Shown here piece by piece: positions 10,390 to 18,420 of a stretch of 39,802 nucleotides of DNA. The stretch comes from Allomuricauda sp. (GTDB lineage: Bacteria; Bacteroidota; Bacteroidia; Flavobacteriales; Flavobacteriaceae). A model generated the notes under the pieces. The model was not told where the DNA came from. It worked only from the letters and a program-made list of their open reading frames with translations, and did no database searches. The stretch's first letter is position 1, and the number at the start of each line of letters is the position of its first letter. The stretch covers positions 1-39,802 of the forward strand of contig JASBTS010000142.1 in the NCBI GenBank assembly GCA_030148305.1, in the 5' to 3' direction. Made by a program: the position numbers and the translations under genes.

Positions 10390-11991
10390 ATGGACGTAGA
10401 TTGTATACCCTTTAAGGAAACCGGTTATTTTTCCAAACTTATTTGCGATTACCTAGATCAACATGAAGAATTGAAACCGTTCTTCAACAAGTATCCGACT
10501 TTGGAAAACTTTGAGGCCCAGATGCAAGAAAAGCAAGCCAATTTCCCAAAGGAACATAGAATGGTTCTGGTCAATGCACTGAACAACCAATACAAGGGAG
10601 TTGCCATTTCTGAGGCTACTGTTCACCATATTTCAAAACTGGCCGACGATACAACTTTTACTGTGGTCACCGGTCACCAATTGAACCTGTTCACAGGTCC
10701 CTTATATTTTCTCTACAAGATTGTGTCTACCATCAATTTGGCCCAAAAACTGAAGGAACGATACCCAAAGTATCATTTTGTGCCAGTGTATTGGATGGCC
10801 ACCGAGGACCATGACTTTGATGAGATCAACTATTTCAATCTGCATGGGAAAAAAATCCAGTGGAACAAAAAAGCAAAGGGAGCTGTGGGTCGATTATCCA
10901 CCGAAGGATTGGACCAGGTATTTGAAACATTTGCTTCTGAAGTGGGACAATTTGGCCAAGCGGAGTCACTGAAGAAGTTATTCCAACAGGCTTATTTGGA
11001 GCATGATACCCTCACTGAAGCCACAAGGTTTTTGGCCAATGCGCTTTTTGGGGAGCAAGGATTGGTGATTGTGGATGGTGACGATGCACAATTGAAAAAA
11101 TTGCTCATACCTTATGTGAAAAAGGATATTTTCGAGCAGGTTCCTTTTACTAAAGTATCGGAAAGTATTGCGGTCCTGAGCCAAGTCTCCTCTGACTATA
11201 CCATTCAGGTGAACCCTCGGGAAATCAATTATTTTTATCTGAAGGATGATGTTCGGGAACGGATTGTTGGGAAGAATGGCAAGTACCACGTCATCAATAC
11301 CCATATCGATTTTACTTCAGCAGATTTAAATGAAGAAATCGTAAACCACCCTGAACGTTTTTCGCCCAACGTGGTGGCCAGGCCGTTGTACCAAGAAGTG
11401 ATTTTACCCAACCTCTGTTATATTGGAGGGGGAGGCGAGTTAGCCTATTGGCTGGAACTCAAATCCTATTTTGAGGCACTTGGGGTCACTTTTCCCATGC
11501 TGATGCTCCGCAACTCGGTTTTGGTCATTACCGAAAAGCAGTCCGAAAAAGTGGAGAAAATGGGACTTCAGGTATCCCATCTGTTTTTGAAGCAAACTTC
11601 TTTGATCAACAAGAAAATCCGGGATATTTCCAACATCGATATTGACTTTTCTCCCCAGAAAAAGTTATTGGAAGAACAGTTCAAGCATTTGTATGAATTG
11701 GCCCAACAGACCGATGAAAGCTTTTTGGGAGCGGTAAAGGCCCAGGAGGTAAAACAGAAAAAAGGTTTGGACGCCCTTGAAAAGCGCTTGTTGAAGGCCC
11801 AAAAAAGGAAATTAAAGGACCAAGTGGTACGTTTGATCGAGCTTCAGAACGAGTTGTTCCCAAACAGATCCCTTCAGGAGCGCCAATGGAATTTTTCTGA
11901 ACTCTATTTGGAGATGGGAGACAATTTTATCCCCTTATTACTGGAAACGCTTGATCCCTTTAATGAGGGATTCATTGTTTTGAAACATTAG
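10390..11991 (+). CDS. bshC: Bacillithiol biosynthesis cysteine-adding enzyme BshC
   Basis: 533 aa; VVTGHQLNLFTGPLYFLYKIVSTINLA, WMATEDHDFDEINYF, GGGGELAYWLELK motifs of BshC. Confidence 0.95.
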   Translation: MDVDCIPFKETGYFSKLICDYLDQHEELKPFFNKYPTLENFEAQMQEKQANFPKEHRMVLVNALNNQYKGVAISEATVHHISKLADDTTFTVVTGHQLNLFTGPLYFLYKIVSTINLAQKLKERYPKYHFVPVYWMATEDHDFDEINYFNLHGKKIQWNKKAKGAVGRLSTEGLDQVFETFASEVGQFGQAESLKKLFQQAYLEHDTLTEATRFLANALFGEQGLVIVDGDDAQLKKLLIPYVKKDIFEQVPFTKVSESIAVLSQVSSDYTIQVNPREINYFYLKDDVRERIVGKNGKYHVINTHIDFTSADLNEEIVNHPERFSPNVVARPLYQEVILPNLCYIGGGGELAYWLELKSYFEALGVTFPMLMLRNSVLVITEKQSEKVEKMGLQVSHLFLKQTSLINKKIRDISNIDIDFSPQKKLLEEQFKHLYELAQQTDESFLGAVKAQEVKQKKGLDALEKRLLKAQKRKLKDQVVRLIELQNELFPNRSLQERQWNFSELYLEMGDNFIPLLLETLDPFNEGFIVLKH

Positions 11992-12164
11992 GTAATTCCT
12001 TTAAAAACAGATTCTTAGGATTTTTTTCAAAATAATCTGAAAATTTTTGGAAAACGAGGTAGGGTATTTCCCTACTTGGTTGTTCCATTATTGAAAATTG
12101 CTATGAAAAAGTAAATATTTTGAGTTGGTTAACTCATATGTTTAGGTTGGTTTTGATTTTATTT

Positions 12165-12198
12165 AAAAGCCCCGGAGTGGTTCCCGGGGCTTTTTTTT
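12165..12198. terminator. Strong intrinsic terminator between convergent bshC and the pore-forming-like gene
   Basis: AAAAGCCCCGG-AGTGGTTC-CCGGGGCTTTTTTTT. Confidence 0.9.
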
Positions 12199-12210
12199 GG
12201 TGATCTTCCG

Positions 12211-13866
12211 TTAATTACAAGAGTTGGGTATATCCCTTGTTTCGGTGGATGTTTCAATGATTCTATCAATGGTAGTGGTACCCTGAACCGTAACTTCAAT
12301 AAAATTGGCCTGTACATCGGTTACAACGCCGGTAAAGCTGTTAAAGGCAAATTGGGTAAGTATTTCTTGTCCTGTTAGTTCACTGTTGTCTTCTCGATAT
12401 TTGCCTGAAATTCTAAAACGCTGTGCAAAGGGAACTTTTATGTTCACATATTGTTGGTATACATCAGCTACCGCAATTGCAGTACCCGGCGGCACTCCTA
12501 TTTCCCTGGAAACGGATACCTGTACTGATTTTTGGGTACTGAGACTTCCAGATTTGGTATTGGTTGAAGTCAAGGATTTGGAATATTCATAGCTTCCGGT
12601 AATAGATCCGGAAGTTTTACCGCCTGTTCCAAAGAATTTAGTCTCCGCTTCGTGAGAAATGGTCACGGAAACACCAACAGTATTTGTTGAGGATACAGAC
12701 ATACTTTCTTCCCAACCGGCTACTTGTGTGGTGGTGATGGTGTTGCTTTCCCCTATCGTTTGTGTTAATGAACCACTGCTACAATTACGCAGGGTGCTGT
12801 TATAAGCACTGCTGGTTGCTGAAGAAGGCATGATTGGATTCATGAATTTGGAATCAACTGCCAGAATATCCCAATCTATATCAAACAGCATGATTCTGAA
12901 GTAAAGTGGTTCATCAGGATTGGGATTATCTGCGACCGCAAAGCCTTGCCCGGATAAAATCAATGGATTTTCTGCCCCGTTGGGTACGATTTTGAAAAGT
13001 CCGGGAGCTTCTTTTATTATTTTAAACCAATAGTTAGGATAATCCAATACATTGGTGTTCCCTCCATTTTGTACAATATTCGCTTTGCTTTGGATTCGGA
13101 GTTGGGTACCATACATATAGATATAATGCAAGTCACTGTTATTATGTACCGCAATGGAATAGTATTCTTCGTTTCCAGGAATCTTTTTAAAATAATAAGT
13201 GGAAAAATCTTCCAACGAAAATGCGGCATTGGCAGAATAATCCAATTCTTGTCTATATCGGACATCTGTTGCCAGGTTTGTAGTGTTGGTATAAAGCTGG
13301 GAACTGGGTACACCAATAACTTCATTGTCCATATTTACTGCCTGAATAAAATATTTTAAGTCTTCCCTTAAAGTAACTTCAGCGAACAGGTCATCTAAAC
13401 CGTCGGCGGTAATCTCTTTTTCATTGGGACTGGGTGCAAAGGAAAGTTTTGCGAAATTTTGAGTCGCCAGGACTATGTCATTTTCATCCAAAACCGTTAC
13501 CAAGATTGGAATGCCTTCCTTAAGTTCTTTTTGGGTGGATTCATCCAAATCCTCATTTTTAAAGGATAAATTGGCCAGATTGTTCAATTCGTCAAAAAGA
13601 ACGACTTGGTCCTCTATGCTAGAGGTGGACTCTATTGAAATAACCGCTTTGTAAGGTATATATCCTTTTTTTGCAATATCCCTACCACTGATACTAATGC
13701 CGATTTCCCCTTCATCTGTTTCAAATTCATTAGTGGAAATGGGGCTCGGTAGTACCTCTATTCCTTTTTTTGGAGGTTCTGGCGATTCATCCTTACTGCA
13801 GGCCATAAATATAACGACCAGTATTGTGAGCACTATTTTACTATAATAGTTACATCTTGTTTTCAT
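12211..13866 (-). CDS. Lipoprotein with predicted C-terminal aerolysin/ETX-MTX2-like beta-pore-forming domain
   Basis: Lipobox VVIFMACSKDE; Ser/Thr-rich amphipathic strands (SGSITGSYEYSKSLTSTNTKSGSLSTQKSVQVSVSREIGVPPGTAIAVADVYQQYVNIKVPFAQRFRISGKYR) resemble the aerolysin/ETX-MTX2 stem and VPPGT...VPF...ISG pattern. Confidence 0.6.
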   Translation of the reverse strand: MKTRCNYYSKIVLTILVVIFMACSKDESPEPPKKGIEVLPSPISTNEFETDEGEIGISISGRDIAKKGYIPYKAVISIESTSSIEDQVVLFDELNNLANLSFKNEDLDESTQKELKEGIPILVTVLDENDIVLATQNFAKLSFAPSPNEKEITADGLDDLFAEVTLREDLKYFIQAVNMDNEVIGVPSSQLYTNTTNLATDVRYRQELDYSANAAFSLEDFSTYYFKKIPGNEEYYSIAVHNNSDLHYIYMYGTQLRIQSKANIVQNGGNTNVLDYPNYWFKIIKEAPGLFKIVPNGAENPLILSGQGFAVADNPNPDEPLYFRIMLFDIDWDILAVDSKFMNPIMPSSATSSAYNSTLRNCSSGSLTQTIGESNTITTTQVAGWEESMSVSSTNTVGVSVTISHEAETKFFGTGGKTSGSITGSYEYSKSLTSTNTKSGSLSTQKSVQVSVSREIGVPPGTAIAVADVYQQYVNIKVPFAQRFRISGKYREDNSELTGQEILTQFAFNSFTGVVTDVQANFIEVTVQGTTTIDRIIETSTETRDIPNSCN

Positions 13867-13899
13867 GATTCTGTGGTTTTGTGGTTAAACTTTTGAATA

Positions 13900-13960
13900 C
13901 GTTTTGTGCGACTCGCCCGGTAATGGTCTGCAGCCCTTAGCCGAGCAAGACCACAAAACG
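13900..13960 (-). other. Candidate structured 5'-leader RNA element upstream of the pore-forming-like gene
   Basis: Minus-strand RNA: CGUUUUGUG...CACAAAACG (9 bp) enclosing CUUGCUCGG...CCGGGCGAG (9 bp, two G-U) and a UAAGGG/CCAUUA apical stem. Confidence 0.5.
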
Positions 13961-13985
13961 GTTTTGTCAAAATCCATTGACAAGA

Positions 13986-13993
13986 CAAACATA
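13986..13993 (-). promoter_or_regulatory. Candidate -7 box TATGTTTG for the pore-forming-like gene
   Basis: Perfect TAnnTTTG on the minus strand; implies a TSS near 13982 and a leader of about 115 nt. Confidence 0.5.
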
Positions 13994-14024
13994 AAATGCT
14001 GAATTTGAGGAGGGAAATAATGAT

Positions 14025-14043
14025 GGTGGACAAAAGGTGGACA
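14025..14043. promoter_or_regulatory. Candidate operator: direct repeat GGTGGACA-N3-GGTGGACA (11-bp period)
   Basis: Exact 8-bp tandem repeat about 45-60 bp upstream of the predicted TSS. Confidence 0.4.
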
Positions 14044-14090
14044 CCCCTATTTTAGAATAGGGACATCAAGTTGACAGGGAAGTATGGATT

Positions 14091-15938
14091 TTAAAGACTT
14101 AGTACCAAGTCTTGAAGGGAATCTTCAGTAGGGATGTTCAATTTTTTGCGCAATCTGTATCGGGCTTTTTTGATGCCTTCCTGTGAAATGTTCAAAATGT
14201 TGGCAATTTCCTTAGAGGACAAATTCATCTTGAGTAATGCCAATAGCCGTAATTCATTGGCCGTGATATCCGGGAACTTGGCCTTCACATTACTGTTAAA
14301 ATCTTTGTGGACCTCTTCAAAATAGCGTGAAAAGTTTTCCCAATTGTTATCGTCCTGAAGGTCAAAATCAATGGTCCGGATAAGTTGTTGGTACCCATTT
14401 TTGGAGCCATCGCCCTGCTTCAAAACTTCGGCCTTTTGTTTTAGATCTTCCAAAACTTCGTTCTTTTTGGCCAAATGCAAAGCATGTGTGGTCAGCTCTT
14501 TCTTTTTAAAGGCCAGTTCAGCATCTACCTTTTCCTTTTCCAGTTTGTTGCGTTTCAATTTCTGACGGATCCCGTAAAAACCAAAACCAAGAACCAATAG
14601 CGATAGTCCAAGTCCGACTCCCAAAAGTAGTTTTTGCAGGTTGCTCACTTTGGCTTCTTGCTCCAATAATACAATCTGCTGTTCTTTCTTTTCGGTTTCG
14701 TAAATGGTTTTGAGTTCTTCGGTGGCCTTGGTACGCTTTAGTGTAAATATGGAATCACTTATGGATTTGTTCAGTTTGAAATTGGCCAAAGCTGCATCAT
14801 AATCCTTTAAACCCTCAAGGACTTCGGCTTTGGCCAAATACACCTTGGCCAAAATTTCAGGATCTTGTAGTTCTTTTCCAATTTTCAGACTTCTGTCAAT
14901 ATACGTCAGCGCTTGTTGTAACTCCCCAAGTTTTTGTTTGGTCCTACCCAAATATAAAAGTGATGTGGCTTCATTGTATGGAGAACCCATTTCTTCCCAG
15001 ATGTTTAGGCTCGATTCAAAATCCGTGATGGCATCGGGGTAGGCTTCCCGGGTATATTCCAACAGGCCTATGTTGAAGTAGGTCCTTGCAATGTTGGAGG
15101 TATATTCCAGTTTTTGGGAAAGCTCCAAAGCTAGGGCTAAGTCTTGTTTCGCCGATTCCAATTGATTCAATTTGATTTTGGAGTCGGCTAAATAATTTAA
15201 TACTTGGGCATGGCTTTGGTCCTTTTCCACTTTTTGGTAATGGGCTATACTTTCTTCAAAAATGGAAATGGCCTTTTCATGGTCCTCAGTAGTTTGGTAT
15301 ATGGTTCCAATTTGAAAAAGGTCTTCAGCCATTCGAAAATCATCATGTAAAGCTTCATGTATTTTCAATGCTTTTTGGGTCTCCAAAAGTGCAATGTTGA
15401 AAAATCCATTGGTCATGCCAATTTTTCCTTTTAAAAGATAGGCATTGCCCAAATGAAGGGAATCATCGAATTTTTTAAAAACCGGGATGTTCAGGTCCAT
15501 GATGGCATTGGCACTTTCGGTATTGCCTTGATAGTGGTCCAAAATACCGATGTTGTGACGGATCACGGATGCCCTTAACGTATCCCCTATTTCAAGGGAT
15601 TGATCAACCGAATTGTTCAAGTAGTGTCTTGCCGAATCTATTTTACCGAGTCGGTAATAATAGTTCGCTTTTTGGGCATATAGTTTGGCCACACCTTTGC
15701 CATTGTTGTTTTTGTGGTATAACTCCTGGGCCTTTTCTAAATATTCCAAGGTTTTGTTAGGATCGTTGTACATGGTCAGGTCAGACAATTCCAAATAATT
15801 TCGGGCAGCAACCGTGTCAATTTTGGTTTGACTGATGATTTGAAGAATACTGTCTATTTTTTTCTGATTTTCCTGACTCCAAACATTGACAATAAGGCCA
15901 AAATAAAGAAGCCAAGTAAGGAGGCTGTAGGTCTTCAT
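14091..15938 (-). CDS. TPR-repeat transcriptional regulator with TM segment and LuxR-type HTH
   Basis: Signal peptide, many TPRs, TM LLLGVGLGLSLLVLGFGFYG, coiled coil, C-terminal ITANELRLLALLKMNLSSKEIANILNISQEGIKKARYRLRKKLN. Confidence 0.88.
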   Translation of the reverse strand: MKTYSLLTWLLYFGLIVNVWSQENQKKIDSILQIISQTKIDTVAARNYLELSDLTMYNDPNKTLEYLEKAQELYHKNNNGKGVAKLYAQKANYYYRLGKIDSARHYLNNSVDQSLEIGDTLRASVIRHNIGILDHYQGNTESANAIMDLNIPVFKKFDDSLHLGNAYLLKGKIGMTNGFFNIALLETQKALKIHEALHDDFRMAEDLFQIGTIYQTTEDHEKAISIFEESIAHYQKVEKDQSHAQVLNYLADSKIKLNQLESAKQDLALALELSQKLEYTSNIARTYFNIGLLEYTREAYPDAITDFESSLNIWEEMGSPYNEATSLLYLGRTKQKLGELQQALTYIDRSLKIGKELQDPEILAKVYLAKAEVLEGLKDYDAALANFKLNKSISDSIFTLKRTKATEELKTIYETEKKEQQIVLLEQEAKVSNLQKLLLGVGLGLSLLVLGFGFYGIRQKLKRNKLEKEKVDAELAFKKKELTTHALHLAKKNEVLEDLKQKAEVLKQGDGSKNGYQQLIRTIDFDLQDDNNWENFSRYFEEVHKDFNSNVKAKFPDITANELRLLALLKMNLSSKEIANILNISQEGIKKARYRLRKKLNIPTEDSLQDLVLSL

Positions 15939-16024
15939 GAAGTTGAATTACCCCCTAAAATAACAATTTGTCCCAACTTTTTGAAAAAGAACGGATTATA
16001 GCGGTAAGGAAAAAACCGAAAATT

Positions 16025-16684
16025 TTAGAAAAAATCCGAAAAGAAGGACCTGACCTCAAAATAGGTGGCTTCCTTCATGGTGTTGAACCGCACTTCGGCA
16101 TGTCCCACCCTTTCTGCTGGTCCAATTCCCACACTGTGGAATCCGCCGGCAATGGCGGCATCAATTCCTTTTTCAGCATCCTCGAAAACCACACAGTTGC
16201 TGGGTTGCAATTTCAATTTTTCGGAAGCATACAAAAAGATGTCCGGAGCAGGTTTGCTCTTGGCCACACTGTTCCCATCCCCGATCACATCAAAAAAATG
16301 GGTAGCGTTGAGTTGTTGCAGCACCTTTATGGCATTTTTGCTGGCACTTCCCAAGGCAACCAAGAATCCTTCCTGACGTAAATGGGTCAACAATTCTTTG
16401 GCTCCCGGTAAGTAATCGTTTGGTGTCATGGTATCCAAACTGGCCACGTAGATGTCATTTTTCTTGGTGGCAAGCTCAACCACGGCATCATCGGTAAGGG
16501 AAACATGGTTATGGTCCATGATCACTTTGATGGAATCCATGCGTGAAATGCCACGAAGTTGCTCGTTAAGATCACGGTCAAAGTGCCAGCCCATTTCGTC
16601 CGATAGTTTTTTCCACGCTTCGAAGTGGAGTTCTGCCGTATCGGTGATTACTCCATCCAAATCAAAAATGAATCCCTTGATCAT
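16025..16684 (-). CDS. pgmB: Beta-phosphoglucomutase-like HAD hydrolase
   Basis: GFIFDLDGVITDTAELHFEAWKKL, GSASKNA, SKPAPDIFLYA, VFEDAEKGIDAAIAGG; start taken at MIKGFIFDLDG. Confidence 0.9.
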   Translation of the reverse strand: MIKGFIFDLDGVITDTAELHFEAWKKLSDEMGWHFDRDLNEQLRGISRMDSIKVIMDHNHVSLTDDAVVELATKKNDIYVASLDTMTPNDYLPGAKELLTHLRQEGFLVALGSASKNAIKVLQQLNATHFFDVIGDGNSVAKSKPAPDIFLYASEKLKLQPSNCVVFEDAEKGIDAAIAGGFHSVGIGPAERVGHAEVRFNTMKEATYFEVRSFFSDFF

Positions 16685-16876
16685 GGTTTGGTTTATTTTG
16701 GTCTGCAAAGAAATGACGAAAACAGTTAAGAAAAAAACTACATTACGTTATGATGATGACAATGCTCGATAAGCTGCACAAAACTTCCGTCCAAATAAAA
16801 AGACAAACCCGTTCAAGATTGAAAAAGTTGTCATAAATATCCATTAAAAGATACTTTTCCAACTAAACCAAATTGC

Positions 16877-16884
16877 TATTTTTG
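16877..16884 (+). promoter_or_regulatory. Candidate -7 box TATTTTTG for guaA (possible leaderless mRNA)
   Basis: Perfect TAnnTTTG ending 3 nt before the guaA ATG at 16888. Confidence 0.5.
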
Positions 16885-16887
16885 CCC

Positions 16888-18420
16888 ATGCATAACAACG
16901 TACTTATTCTAGACTTCGGTTCCCAGTACACCCAATTGATCGCGAGACGCGTAAGGGAACTCAACATTTATTCCGAGATAAAACCATTTAACAAACTGCC
17001 CAAGGACCTATCCGATTATAAGGCGGTCATCCTTTCTGGGTCACCTTCATCGGTTCGGTCGGAGCAGGCACCTCACCCCGATCTTTCAGAAATTAAAGGA
17101 AAAATGCCTTTGTTGGGTATTTGTTACGGGGCACAGTACCTATCCCACTTTCATGGTGGAAATGTGGCTCCGTCCGCTACCCGTGAGTATGGAAGGGCAA
17201 ATTTATCCTTCGTGAAAAATGATGAGGCATTTTTAAAAGGATTGGACCAAGGAAGTCAGGTTTGGATGAGCCATAGCGATACCATCAAGGAACTTCCCGA
17301 AGGAGGAATTCGTTTGGCAAGTACCCATGATGTGGAAAATGCAGCCTTCAAAATTGATGGTGAGACGACTTACGGTATTCAATTTCACCCTGAAGTATAT
17401 CACACTACAGACGGTAAAAAGTTACTTGAAAACTTTTTGGTGAACATTGCCGGATTGAAGCAGGATTGGACCCCTGATGCCTTTGTGGAAACTACCGTTG
17501 AGGAACTTAAAAAAGAAATCGGGGATGAAAAAGTGATCCTTGGTTTGTCCGGTGGGGTAGATTCCAGTGTTGCGGCCATGTTGTTGAACAAGGCCATTGG
17601 CGATCATCTGTATTGCATATTCGTGAACAATGGTCTTTTGCGCAAGAATGAATTTGAAAGCGTATTGGACCAATACAAACATATGGGTCTCAATGTGAAG
17701 GGAGTGGACGCTTCGGCACGTTTTTTGGATGCCTTGAAAGGCGAATCCGACCCGGAAGGCAAAAGAAAGATCATCGGAAGGGTCTTCATTGAAGTTTTTG
17801 ATGACGAATCCCACAAGGTGGAAAATGCAAAATGGTTGGCACAGGGAACCATTTATCCGGATAGGATCGAATCGGTTTCGGCAAGTGGTGGTCCTTCCGC
17901 AGTGATCAAAAGTCACCACAATGTTGGTGGTTTGCCCGATTATATGAAATTGAAAGTGGTGGAGCCTCTAAAAATGTTGTTCAAGGATGAGGTGAGAAGA
18001 GTGGGTGCCAGCATGGGCATGTCCGAAGATATTTTAGGAAGACACCCTTTTCCTGGTCCCGGTTTGGGAATCCGTATCTTAGGCGATATTACTGCCGAAA
18101 AAGTGGCCATTTTACAGGAAGTGGATGCCATTTTTGTTGACGGATTGAAAAAATGGGGACTTTATGACAAGGTCTGGCAGGCCGGAGCCATGCTTTTGCC
18201 CGTAGATAGTGTAGGGGTCATGGGAGATGAGCGTACCTATGAAAAATGTGTGGCGCTCAGAGCTGTGGAAAGTACCGATGGTATGACCGCTGATTGGGTA
18301 AATTTACCTTACGAGTTCCTTCAAAAGGTCTCTAATGATATAATAAACAAGGTTAAGGGCGTTAATAGAGTAGTGTACGACATTAGCTCAAAACCACCTG
18401 CAACTATAGAATGGGAATGA
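16888..18420 (+). CDS. guaA: GMP synthase (glutamine-hydrolysing)
   Basis: N-terminal GATase ([12 protein letters not shown]), [16 protein letters not shown]-loop, C-terminal [16 protein letters not shown]. Confidence 0.97.
   Translation: MHNNVLILDFGSQYTQLIARRVRELNIYSEIKPFNKLPKDLSDYKAVILSGSPSSVRSEQAPHPDLSEIKGKMPLLGICYGAQYLSHFHGGNVAPSATREYGRANLSFVKNDEAFLKGLDQGSQVWMSHSDTIKELPEGGIRLASTHDVENAAFKIDGETTYGIQFHPEVYHTTDGKKLLENFLVNIAGLKQDWTPDAFVETTVEELKKEIGDEKVILGLSGGVDSSVAAMLLNKAIGDHLYCIFVNNGLLRKNEFESVLDQYKHMGLNVKGVDASARFLDALKGESDPEGKRKIIGRVFIEVFDDESHKVENAKWLAQGTIYPDRIESVSASGGPSAVIKSHHNVGGLPDYMKLKVVEPLKMLFKDEVRRVGASMGMSEDILGRHPFPGPGLGIRILGDITAEKVAILQEVDAIFVDGLKKWGLYDKVWQAGAMLLPVDSVGVMGDERTYEKCVALRAVESTDGMTADWVNLPYEFLQKVSNDIINKVKGVNRVVYDISSKPPATIEWE

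Noticed and set aside
13900-13960. The same hairpin as an ordinary Rho-independent terminator of the TPR/LuxR gene
   Set aside because: No U-tract follows it on the minus strand (next bases are TATTCAAAAG), and the G-U-containing helix is long and internally looped; not fully excluded
13900-13967. The GTTTTGT...ACAAAAC hairpin as an integron attC site
   Set aside because: Terminal heptamers do not fit RYYYAAC/GTTRRRY, and there is no integrase or cassette array nearby
16065-16376. Plus-strand ORFs over pgmB (15968-16381, 16065-16376, 16452-16772)
   Set aside because: Antisense to a confident HAD gene, low-complexity composition, no start context
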